Assembly: GCA_016801885.1 (NCBI GenBank)
Contig: CM028884.1
Location: forward strand, 9,986,181 to 10,050,180
Length of the DNA stretch: 64,000 nt
Direction: 5' to 3'
Source: Toxotes chatareus
Taxonomy: Eukaryota; Chordata; Actinopteri; Toxotidae
A model generated the notes under the pieces. That model did no database searches and was not told where the DNA came from. It saw nothing but the letters and a program-made list of their open reading frames with translations. Positions 12,985 through 23,800 of this stretch are shown here, piece by piece. The position numbers were made by a program, and so were the translations under genes. The first letter of the stretch is position 1. Every line of letters starts with the position of its first letter.

Positions 12985-13390
12985 TGTTTTTCAGGCCCTT
13001 GTAAATGATGTGCTCCTTGACATGCTGAATACGACTCTCTTTGTTCATCTGGATGATATTTTTATCGTTTCCAAGACCAGCTAGGAGCACTCCACAGTGC
13101 TGGAGAGCCAAGCTTTTAATGTAGAAAATGCACAAGTTTCACTTGTCCACTGTGTCCTTTTGGGGGGTTTGTGGTCTAGACAGGCAAATGTCAAAGTGGT
13201 GGTGGACTGGCCTACCTCAGGTTTCTGCAAACAACTGCAGGGCTTCCTGGGCTTTTCAGACAATTCATCTGGGGCTACAGTACTGTAGTGGCCCCCATAA
13301 ACTCTCTTACCACATCCAACATCCAGAATCAGGAGCTGCTAGCCATCAAGCTAGCTCTGTAGCAATGGAGACAATGGCTGGAGGGGGTGA
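12985..13390 (+). pseudogene. Broken Ty3/gypsy-type pol remnant (RT to RNase H)
   Basis: Read in the forward direction across shifting frames, this stretch shows landmarks of a metavirus-type pol gene in the right order. These are an RT segment ending in HLDD at about 13046-13057 (in place of the usual Y-x-DD box), then KFHLSTVSFWG-like and VDWPT...KQLQGFLGF-like blocks (13133-13260), and an RNase H-like ELLAIKLAL block (about 13332-13360). It is dead. In-frame stops occur at 13082-13084 and 13360-13362, frames change between blocks, and the thumb/connection region between 13260 and 13320 is largely missing. No LTRs flank it, and it is probably unrelated to the solo LTR at 5.4 kb. ORFs at 13097-13288 and 13128-13427 are pieces of it. 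Confidence 0.7.
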
Positions 13391-15878
13391 ATGGCTGCCA
13401 AGCCTTAATAAAGTTGGACTGTTTTGAACTTTTTCCGGTGTCTCTGAGTCATGCTGTCGAGTCCTCCCAAACCTGAGCCATGACATTCTGTGTAATGCAC
13501 TGGGCTGCTGAGGCAAGAAAGCAAGTCGTTGTAATAATACGAAAACTGAGATTAAAGCAGGCAACAGATATCCACACTGTGTTAGAGCCTTAGAAGTGCA
13601 GTACAGAGAGGAAAGGTCACATACAGGTTAGGAGAAATTTGCATCACTAAGTTGCCCCAAATATTGGGTTGATGTATTTTGATAAATCCTTTCCATGATT
13701 TCCTCAGCCCTCACCATGGCCTGCTTGGTAATCCTTTCCGGTAGTGCCCCAAAAAACCCTGAAGCCAACAGACATGAAGAGGAAAATAAACTTGTCACAA
13801 GTCTTGCACAGCATGTCAAATGTCTGAGCTGTGCAGCAACTGTTGAAGGCATTAACATTTACCTACAGCAAGCCTAAGCTGTTATCTTGTCTGGGCTCTG
13901 TACATAACTGCATGCTTTTTAAATTAAATCCCTACTATATACATGCCAACATCCCCATCACTGACAAATATATAGAAAGAACGTTTGCTCTTCAGTCTGC
14001 TTGTCAGTTTACTAAGCCATGCAGCCTGTAGGAACAGCAGGTAAATGGTTGCTTAGTACTAAAGAACTATTGCAATAACTGATGGGCTTCTACATTTAAA
14101 ACAATACCAGAAAAAGTGGAGGTCTACAACTTTAGGGATTTGTGCTGATGTGCCTGACAATCCTCATTCAAGGCCATTTCTGGAAGAAAGTGGTGCAACA
14201 CCTGTCAGTTTATAGTGTTTTTCAGTTTCCTCTATATGAAGTACTGACTGCTTGTGCTAATACACTACCAGCATCCCCTATATCGTTTTAAATTTGATAA
14301 CTTGAGCAGAGTCCTATACATTTCTACATTCTTCCCCCTGGCAATCACTGTGACTGTGTAGGATACTTAAGAGGACTATTTGCATCCTATGAGGTAGTGG
14401 ATTACAGGATTTGCATTTTAAAGGGTGAAGGCAGCTGAGGGAAATTGGTAAATGCAATTGTAGCAATGCAATAAAAGGTCTGTGATGTGAGTCAAGCTCA
14501 GTAACCTAAATGACACACCTGCTCCTGCCCTCTAAGACCTAAAGCATGAGACGGGCTATTACCATGCAGCACTGGTAATATTTATATCACATCCTGTGCA
14601 TGAATAAACAGAGCACTGTAGTTACACCTACAGTATGTGTTGTGGAGCCCCAAAACATACCATGTAATGTGTGGCCTGGGTCAGGGCTTTCTCTTTGTGC
14701 TCTTCTGTCTGGGAGATTGTTTTCCCCAAAACTGGCAGCAAAAAAGACCAGTGCTACAATAAAATAAGGACCATCTGAATTCATTTCCCTGGTCTTTTGT
14801 TTTAAAGCTTTTATGTATAATACACTAGTTAAACAGATTAACATCCTGGCTGTGGGGTGAAATTATTCCTTTAAAGTGCAAGGAAATTGCACTGGTCAAA
14901 TTTCTCTGTGCGTGCCCAAAGTGCAATGATGGCAGGATTTCAGGACAGATATAATAGATTTTGTTTTGATCTCTGGAGCATGGAGTTGTCTCTCCCAGGG
15001 GCCTGCCAGGGTTAAACTCTGATCTGTACACTGTGACTTGCTTAAGGCTGTGTGTGTGGTGTTATTAACAAGAAATATTGCTTCATAAAAACCCACTGTG
15101 CTGCAGCCATGACTCCTGTTAATGCAGACCGTAGCTGGAGAATGTCCCTGGGAGGGGAAATGGGATTTTATTTTTTCATCTGTCTTCTGATTGCAAAGGC
15201 AATTAGTGTTTAGCATGTGAACCCATGACCCTCAGCGTCAAAGAGATTGAAAGACACTTCAGAGAGAAATGTTTACTTGTATTTCTGCTTTGAACAATTC
15301 ACCTGCTTTGCTTGCGGATTTGTATAATGAACTTAGCTAGAACAGTGCCCAGTGTTAAAACAGACTACAGAATCCCTCTCCACTGGTCATTTGCAATGCA
15401 ATTTGCAATTAAAACAGTCTGCACTGGCCATCTGGACATGAGAGCACTAAAGATGAGCAAAGGACATTTTACCCTTGAGTCCGATTGGTGGGGAGGATGT
15501 TGACCTGAGAGGGGTTTTAAGCACTGAGCTCTATTACCTTTTTAAAGTCTAGATTTCTGGAAATATAACGTAGAGTTAACTCTGGAGAGGGATGGGAAAT
15601 ACAAAACCAACTTTGTTTTTCTTTTTTAATCCTTATTCTTTCAATAAATACCTATACTGCATATATCTAAACTTTCCTTTACCCTTCTGTTGTTGGCCTC
15701 ATCTCACTATTACATTATTCTGGATTCCTGCAGACTGATGGGTGCTCGGTGCTTGTGGGTTTTGAGAACCGGCGACGCCTTCGTGCAGCTGTTACTGCTA
15801 TTTACAGCAGTGAGCAGTCAGTGGAGTTTTCATAAGTCCGGTAGGTGGCAGTGAATGTTCTCAGGTAGGGAGGGCAGG

Positions 15879-15879
<1 letters not shown>
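13391..15879. other. Noncoding sequence upstream of the shf promoter
   Basis: No coding exon or recognised repeat was found. ORFs on both strands (for example 14896-15216 and 14587-14844) lack domains and overlap one another. The segment could hold distal regulatory DNA for shf, but no specific site can be supported. Confidence 0.45.
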
Positions 15880-15914
<35 letters not shown>

Positions 15915-15918
15915 GTGT
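15880..15918 (+). repeat. (TG)n microsatellite in the shf upstream region
   Basis: A (TG/GT) tract of about 39 nt is interrupted by one C at 15910. It lies about 400 bp upstream of the shf start codon, at the upstream edge of the CpG-rich region. It is likely length-polymorphic. Confidence 0.95.
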
Positions 15919-15949
15919 TGGAGGTGGGGGGCGTGTGTTCCTCTTGCAC

Positions 15950-16313
15950 AAGCGCTCCCATGTTGCGTAGTCTGGAAACCTGACGTGGAGAGCAGCCGCA
16001 CAGAGCAGCGACAGCAGCGCGTGTGTGCGCGTGTGAGCGTGTGAGTGTGTGTGTGAGTGACAGAGTTGCGTCAGGGCAGATCAGAAAGTGCCTGTGACTG
16101 CTCTCTCTCTCTCTCTCTCTCTCTCTCGGCTCGCGCACTCCTCTCCGGACCAACAGAGTCGCACGAGACTGGCGACGCTCTCCGAACCCGGTCTGCCGGC
16201 CGCGGGTGACCCGAGGATTTCACTTTGACGAGAAGAGACCCGGGCTCCGCTGGCAGGAAAAAGGTGGTGGGACTAAACTACATTCATTGACTAGTGAGCG
16301 ATGCACTGGCAGC
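15950..16313 (+). promoter_or_regulatory. CpG-rich promoter / 5'UTR region of shf
   Basis: CpG density rises sharply compared with the flanks ('cagcgacagcagcgcg', 'ggctcgcgcactcctctcc', 'gtctgccggccgcgggtgac') and stays high into exon 1. This is the usual appearance of a vertebrate CpG-island promoter. No clear TATA box was found. A (CT)13 tract lies at 16101-16127. The transcription start cannot be placed from sequence alone, and an upstream noncoding exon is also possible. An ATG at 16301 precedes the shf start in another frame. Confidence 0.6.
16101..16127 (+). repeat. (CT)n microsatellite in the shf promoter/5'UTR
   Basis: Thirteen CT units lie about 190 bp upstream of the shf start codon. 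On the opposite strand this is a (GA)n tract. Such tracts in promoters can bind GAGA-like factors, but no role is shown here. Confidence 0.95.
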
Positions 16314-16745
16314 ATGGCCAAGTGGTTCAAGGAGCACCTAGGATTCAAAACTACCAAAGCACCCCCACCGGCGCCTCCGAAACCGGACTACAGACACTGT
16401 CACACCGGTGTTCCCGGTGCGCCTGGCTACCAACAAACAAGCTCCGGGGCCACCTTCCCGAGCCCCGCTCAGCCGGACATCCTCGCTGCTTACAAACTTC
16501 AAAAGGAGCTGGACTTCGAGGACCCGTACACTCCAGGTGGAAATATTTCATTTGGGACGAGCTTGAACACTGTGGGGTCACCGGATATCAAGTACGTGTC
16601 ACCAAAGCACCGACTCATCAAGGTGGAAACAATCGAAAAAAGCAGCCCAGCTCCGGGCGGCGGTGTCACAGTCACCCAGGCTGTTGCTGTAGGGAGTGTT
16701 AAATCTCCTACTTCACCTCCCTCGGACCACGACAACAAGGAGAAG
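16314..16745 (+). CDS. shf: SH2 domain-containing adapter protein F-like, coding exon 1
   Basis: This exon encodes residues 1-144 of an SHB/SHD/SHE/SHF-family cytoplasmic adaptor. These proteins carry tyrosine motifs and a C-terminal SH2 domain and act in receptor tyrosine kinase signalling. The exon starts with MAKWFKEHLGF, the family's MAKW N-terminus. A proline-rich stretch ending PPKPDYR follows (17-27), then AAYKLQKELDFEDPY (58-72) and YVSPKHRLIKVE (94-105), both hallmark blocks of the family. The start at 16314 has a strong context (A at -3, G at +4). The open frame extends upstream to 16206 but with no ATG (GTG only), so an N-terminal extension is not supported. The donor AAG|GTGGGT ends the exon at 16745 in phase 0, and translation past it (GEAYPKH, then stop) is intronic. 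Choice of shf over its paralogues rests mainly on exon 2. Confidence 0.88.
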
Positions 16746-19700
16746 GTGGGTGAAGCTTACCCCAAACATTAGTGTCTGTAGTCAAACTTAGAGCAACAAC
16801 TTTCTTGCTTCTTAACTTCCCCACAGACTTTTTAAAAAAAATTACAACCCTGAAGAAACAAAACACATTTATTCTCGTTAGTCTAATTAATCCTATTAAA
16901 CATTTCATTTTTTCTCGAAGGTAATAAATCACAGAAATACAGTTTTTTTTTTTTTTTTTTTAACTCATAAGACCGGTGCCTAAATTATCTTTCCCCCCTC
17001 ATACTGGATCGTGGTCTGTTTATAAAGCACTTGACCTACTCCTGTAAAGAGTGAATCGTTACAACCGGCAGAACTTGTTATCACAACGGCCGTCCACACG
17101 AGTTGCGACATCCACCTCTGTCAGATAACTAACCCGCGCTACAGGGAGTGCTGTAGAGAGAGCAGTCTATGTCCTGTGTTGACACACGTCCCCGTATCAC
17201 AGCAGATATGCCTTTTTATGCTGAAAACTGTGTCTTTTGTTCGCTTAGTGACAGTTTAAGTGCAGGCAAACTGTGCTCTGCTGGGTGAAGTGTGAGCTCT
17301 CGGTGTGTGTGCATCTCAGTGTAGTCTAGACTTATCTTCAGTGTCTCTAATTTAACTTTAATCTAATCTTATTTAACTGGACAGATCAATTTAGTGAATG
17401 TTCTTTTTGCAGTGATGCCTGCTGCCTTGGGGGGAAATTACTTGTGATAAGTTTATAGATATATGGCTCTAATTTGAGCCTTTTCTGGCACTGTTCTCTG
17501 AGTATAACAGCTCAAGCCTTGTGCCCTTGCAGATTTTTTTTTTTTAACGTCTTAAATTGAGGCCCCTGCATGGAGCCAGTTGCACAGCCCCAAGTGATTG
17601 TGGAGACATACAGGCAGAATGCATGCAGGCTGTTCCTCGGAGCATGGCGTCACGTCAGGCTTCTCAGGAATTCACACACAGTGGGTTCATTTGGAGAAAC
17701 CTGAGATGCTCAGTGTCAGTGAGGTTAAGGACATACTGTATGATGAGTGTGATCGTGCTGAGGAATGTTTCAGTGTCTGCATCTGCTCGTGTACAGAGGA
17801 GAAAGCACAGCTATGTGAAAATACACACCGTACACCCCTTTTTCCTTCCCGGGTTACCGCTTTCAGTCACAACCGGGCTCCACAATTTTTGTGGTCATCT
17901 TGATTTCACCTTCCCGTTACTTCCCCCTTTGCTTGTGTTTGCTTTCGCACCTGTCTTGTGACATGTGGCGAGCTCACAGTTGGTTTTAGCTCAACACTTT
18001 ATATTCCACAGGGTCTGCAACCTGTCACGAACAAGAGTGTTGTGTGAAGGAAGACTGTGCCTTTATTTATTTATTTTCTGCCCCAGTTTTGATCACACAA
18101 AACACAACTGTTACTGTCATCTGTATTTTCCATATGCCTCCAAAACACAGAGATCAGGAAATGAGGCTCATAAAACTATCTTCTGCGTTGATGTTTGTGT
18201 TCCCAGGCTGTCAGCCGCTGTTTTCATGCAGCCCTCGTGAACTCGGAGGAATTTGCAGGTTTAATATTCATACATAACATTATCTTATATCAGCAAAACA
18301 AGCAGGAAACCAGAATTTGCCTTTTTCACTCAGCCTCTACAGCTGTTCGAGCTGATTAAACAGATTATAGATGTCTCTTGTTAATTGATGCTTATTTGGA
18401 TCTCCCTCAGCCAGGAATACAGTTGCCTCTGCCCTTCCTCTTTCTCCATATGGCTTTAACAGACAGGTACTTGATTGTGCAGTACACCTAGCAGTGTGAA
18501 TGATGTTACAGATGAGCTAAATCACTACTGACAACTGGTGGGCTTAAGCAATATGTCAGGAGAAGGGTTTAAAGGATTTTTTTTGTCAGGGGCTGAAGGT
18601 TAAATAAAAAGGATGTAGTAGTGGAGAAGGAAGTGTGGTGGAAAAATATAATAATACTAAATAATACTGGTGTGTTTTATCTACCTGTTGCCCAGGTGGT
18701 TCCTATTCCCATTCACAGCATTTTGCCACCTTTTAGAATTTGTTTCGGTGTATATTGTAGTGTATTAAAAAAAAAGCTTCCACAGACATGAAAAGTGTCA
18801 GTGCTGCATAATCCATCATAATAATCATGAAGCCCCAATGTGGGTTTGTAAAAGGTGTCTCGGTTTTGGCTTTTTACATTGTGCTGAGTGGAGTGCTTTA
18901 ACTGCATGGCTTACTGTCAGTCACCTGATACCCTCAGGAGGAAGGGGAAAGTTTGCAGCAGGAAAACCTCTCACAAAACACATCGCCTTGTAGTCTTTGT
19001 TGTCATGTTTATTTACTTTCAAGGTCAAGTATTTCTCAAATGTCAAAAAATGAAAGCACGTACAGGAGGATGTCTCATTATGTATTATGGTTTTTGAAAT
19101 AGTGGGTGAATAATTTGTGCTTAAAAAGCTTTCCAGTAAGTCGCCGTGCTCCTCAGTGACTACACTGTTGCTTCACAGAGTGCTGCGAGGCTTTATGTTC
19201 AAACTTTTGTGAGGATTACAGTTTGACCTGAAGCTGAGGATTTTCTTTTCCAGCTGTAGCTGGCCATGATAATTGTTTGTAAATCCTTGTTAGAAGAGCC
19301 CACTAGGTGAGAAATTTAGAAGTTCTTCTAGTGTAGGATTGTCCAATTAAATTGACTCTCGTTTCAACACACGCACTGTTTGCAGTCTTTTTTGATACAC
19401 TCTCCATTCAGGCTAGTGTTGAAAGGTTGTTTGTGTGTGGACAGTTTGTCTTCTTGTTTGAGGAGACTTCATGTTGGAACTGTACAGTTTCGTTTCTCAC
19501 CACAGTTTTTTTTTATAAACCAAGAGAGACGTGGATGGTGATAAAAAAGAAACACTATTTCTACATGACTCTACACATACATGCATATTAGTTTGATAGG
19601 ACATGGAGACTAACTTTACAGAAACTGTGTTGTTTTCTACTTGTTGTTGCTGTTCTAGTTGCACAGACTAAATGCTGACTGGTGGAGACTGAGCACAGAG

Positions 19701-20290
19701 TCGAGTGTCTTAGCAGCATTGCTTGGTTACATTGACGTTTTAATTACTTGACTCATGAATGCTAATTATATCACTGCTTACCTAATTCCTGAAATGCCAA
19801 TAGCTGATTTTCCCAAGTCCATTTCTATTCACCAGGCTCCCATGAGCGGAAAAAAGCAAGATATAGAAGTTTTGATATGCAATGATATACTGTATATCTG
19901 CTACACTTTCATTGGCGTCCTGTTGAATCCCACAGCGTTCCAATTCTCTGTTGTTTTTTTGTGCCAATCATCACCTAAGAGGTGTCAGGATTTTTGTCTT
20001 TGTTTGGAGTTGCCCTCTTCATATGGAGCTTTATTTATATGCACATTGTTACTTGTAGTTTTGAGTTCTCAAGGCATTGTGATGTGCTTTGTTTTTAATG
20101 ATGCCAAGCCCTTCATGGTAGAGTGAGTTGAGCGAGATGATCAATTATCATCCTGCCTTGGAGCTAATTAAAGGCCTCATCTCCCAGCTCATCGCTCTAC
20201 TCAGCACTAACCTAACTTCTCTCAAGGACACCCAAAACTGATGACGGGCTCCACTTGGAAATGTGTAAACAAAAGCAGTAGCGCGAAGCC

Positions 20291-20329
20291 GACAGGCTGC
20301 GGCTGCATTCTTGTTAAGCGCAGCCTGTC
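20291..20329 (+). other. Perfect 11-bp stem-loop in shf intron 1
   Basis: GACAGGCTGCG (20291-20301) pairs exactly with CGCAGCCTGTC (20319-20329) around a 17-nt loop. The stem is GC-rich, unlike the surrounding sequence. It is not a rho-independent terminator (a eukaryotic context with no U tract) and is short for a microRNA precursor. It lies in a nonrepetitive segment (20.13-20.42 kb) that may be conserved noncoding DNA. Function is unknown. Confidence 0.6.
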
Positions 20330-20612
20330 ATCATCAGTATCTGTCTGTGCACCTGGGAAACTGCTGTTCCAATCTAACTTTGGCTTCCTTCAGGGCTCAG
20401 GGTCCCTTTGACTCAGTGATCCTACGAGCCAACTTGCAAGTCTATCTATAGAGGCACGGAGTTGGATCAGAAGCCGAGACAGTTGCCATGCAGCCAACAG
20501 AGGCTCCTGGATCGAAAGATTTCCTCTGTGTTTATTTTCCTACATCCCTTCCATGCGCCTTTTTTTTCACAAGACCTGGCTCAGCAATTCAATTGATCAT
20601 GCTGGAGGTGGA

Positions 20613-20800
20613 AAACCATTGTTGTCTCCACCAGGAAGGTTATGCTTTTGATCCTATATGTATGTATGTGTGTTTTTTTTCTTAGTAGCACAATATCTTA
20701 ATAATGACTGCACATGTTTCAGCGAAATTTGGTGCAAAGTTAGGCCCTTTGGTCAAAGAAGACTTGATCAGATTTTGGCAAGCATAGTGCCACTGTAGAG
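20613..20800 (+). repeat. Decayed teleost dispersed repeat (family D)
   Basis: 'ttgtctccaccaggaaggtt', 'atgcttttga', 'caatatcttaataa', 'gcgaaatttggtgcaaagtt' and 'ttgatcagattttggca' follow the order of a widespread fish repeat that begins near 'ccaccaaggaggttatg'. Identity is low and the ends are approximate. Confidence 0.5.
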
Positions 20801-23800
20801 CCATTCATAAAGCACTTTCTATTTTCGCTCATGACTCATGAACTGAGTCCTGGAAGCAAAATCCCCTTTTCCTGCATTCCTTGGTACAAGAAAAATCTAT
20901 CAAAATATGCCCTGCCCTTTTCTGCTTGAAGAGATTTTCTGCCATTTTGATTTTTTTCACCATCCTACAGGGAAGAACAGAAGTATTTGGCCTCTTGAGT
21001 CTGTCAAATATATTTTGTGTCTTCTAAAAAAAAAAAAGAAAAACAAAAACAACAATATCTCCTGTTTCTGGAGTGCAGTGGTGCAATTTTACCTTACAGG
21101 CATGTAGCCCAGTTATTGACATTAATGTGTTCCCTTTGGATGAACATTATCCTTTCTATCTTTAAATGATTTGTTTGCCATGTTGAAGGTGTTGAAGACA
21201 AATGCTTCAGGTTAACATCAGCTGCTTCGCCCTTTTGGCTCAGATGCAGCTGGGTTAGAAAATTTGGAAAAAGACAGAAAGTTGTCTTTTGAAAGTTCGT
21301 GTGATTTAAAACATGGGTGAATCACACTACAACATTACAAAGAAGAGGACACCTTGTGAAAGCTGTAATCTGTAACTTTTCCACACATGCAGACAACGGG
21401 TGTCCATTGTCACATTTGTGAAAATGTTTCATCTTGTTCTCGATATGCTGTGAAAATCTAACCGACTGCTGAGTTAATATGAACGTGAATGCAATATTAC
21501 TGAAGTAAAGACATGAGACAGCACAGGTGTGACCCATTTAATCCGATCAACATTTCTCAGGAGCAGGTATAGAGCATAGAGCATGTCCAAACGTGATGAA
21601 TGTTCTGTCTTTACTGGTTTACCAAACTCCCGACATGCAGATCAGATAAAGTCATGATCACAAGTTCATCAATTCAACTTCAGCAAACTTAAAATATTAG
21701 TCAGAAGTCACATGTGACTGCCTGCCCTGGCGGCAGTGATCCTGCAATACTGGCTGCCATTGAATAGATGTTGACGTCCTTCCTTTTGCGTTTTACATAC
21801 TTTTGAGTCCATTTGGATGTGTAATGATCAGATTAAAATTGAGGTGGTGCGCTGCTGTATGCAAAAGAGCTATCCTCACTGGACACGCCTTCCAAGCTTC
21901 AGTCTTCCTGCATGGGTAGATGCCACTCGTTTGACTGGCCTGCAGATTACAGTGCTGTGAGTATTGCGTGATTGAACTTGGCTCAGCTTCATCTCTCCAC
22001 AGCGTGAATGTCTTCGCCTGGCCTTTCACCCGGGCACTCCAGACATCAGTGCCGTTTTATAAATGCATCCCACCGGCCTTTCATGCTCTCATCTCTGCAA
22101 GTGATGGGAAAAATGTCAAGCACAAACGTCAATATCACCTGGGTCTGCGAGAGAGGTTTTCTTCAGGGAGCCAGAAAATGAATGAAAACATGAGAGCCCA
22201 TCATGTTTTGTCATAGCACTTCTTTTAAGTGCAATTCTTTAGCTTTCTGTATCAGGCAGAGGCTGGTGAGGTTGATAGCAGGCTTGACTGAATGTCAGAT
22301 TGCTGCAGGATGTGTGTTTGTTTCTCAACACTTCCACAAACCTGTTTATTTGCGCTCTTTGGCTGAGTAAAAGTCATGGTGATAAACATAATCTAATATG
22401 TTCTTTCTAAGTTGAAAAAGTGTGCATCTCTGAATGTGTAAATAATCCCCCAGAATAAATACATAATGGGAATAATATATAGCTGTACTAATAAGGTAAT
22501 TTCTCACTTCCCAGGTTGGAATAATCAACAGATTGTTGTGAAAGCTGTGTTGTGCATGTCTTTGGGTTTTGCAGCTGGTGTTTTTCTTAATCATGCTCAC
22601 TGGTGACAAATTCCTTACCATCGGCAATGGGCACATTGTGACTCACATCCTAAGTAAGCAGATAATTATTTTGATAATTATGATAAATTGTATAAGTAAA
22701 TAAGACAGTGTGTTGCTATGGCTACTCTGACTCATAACAGGAAAGATTAGACTGTGATATTCTTGCCATAAAATACTAAGCTAGGTTGTGAGGTTTCTGT
22801 TTCCAGTTTGACACACTGGTCACTGAGGTGTCAAAGAATTTCATGCATTTCCTGAGCTATTTTAAGCATCTAAAGCATTTTTCTCAAAGTGACCCTGGCC
22901 AGTTCAAGACTGCAATATATTCAGTTTTGAATCACTCGCTGCTTAGAGTACAACAAATTCTTTTTTTCATGCCGAACATATTTTATACTCACTGTTTTTC
23001 TCATGCTTTGCTTTCATTGAGAAAAGAGCGTCACAATGCATTCCTGTGACCTGAACAAGAATCCTGGAAGGGCACTTTGAAAGGAAGGAAGGAGCACAGT
23101 GCTCTTTGGTCCACAGCCTAACAGTGTGCATGTGGAAGCCCCGCCTCCCCTGAAACAGGATGAAGTCATCCTGTAGCGGCGGATCCGCTGGAAGCAGTAA
23201 TGTAATGGTTATTCAATTGAGCACTGAAAGGTTCGGCTTTTCATCAAGATATCATTTTGGTGAATCCACAAATCCTATTGCATTTACATCATGGCACTGT
23301 AATCCAGTGTAATGACTAGTCATGGTTTGGTTTTATATACAACCATCCCACCACATGTGCCTGAAAGTTATAGGTCTTCGAAATGATGGCCTTTAGCCAT
23401 TGTTTGCTTATTTTCCTCTTACCCTCCATCTGGGAGCCTTCTTTCCAGTTTGAAGAGTCCCGATGGAGTCTGTTGTGTTTGTGACTCGATTTGCTTTTTC
23501 CAGTTTTGCGCCGGAACATCAGTCACATGATTCCACCAGGTTACAATTAGCCTGCAGACTAGTGCTGCAGCTCTGGCCACTGGGGAGTTGTAGACACATG
23601 GCTCTGTTTTGTTTAATGACAGTGTGTGTGTAGCTGAGTCTAGAAGGAGGGAGTCCTGGTGGGCAGGCAGATCGTCACACACCGATTAAAAGGAAACAAA
23701 TTGAGCCCTAAGCTTGCATGCCATCTGAGGCACAAAGGGGGAATCTAGATGAAGTACTGGCTTTTCTTTTTTTTTTTTGCACTATTTTTGTAAAAATGAG

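Noticed and set aside
16206..16313. N-terminal extension of shf (open frame upstream of MAKW)
   Set aside because: The frame is open but begins at GTG, not ATG. The family N-terminus is MAKW, and the ATG at 16314 has a strong start context.
17557..17961. 134-codon ORF just after exon 1
   Set aside because: No domain. It is overlapped by another ORF of 101 codons in a different frame and lies in intron sequence.
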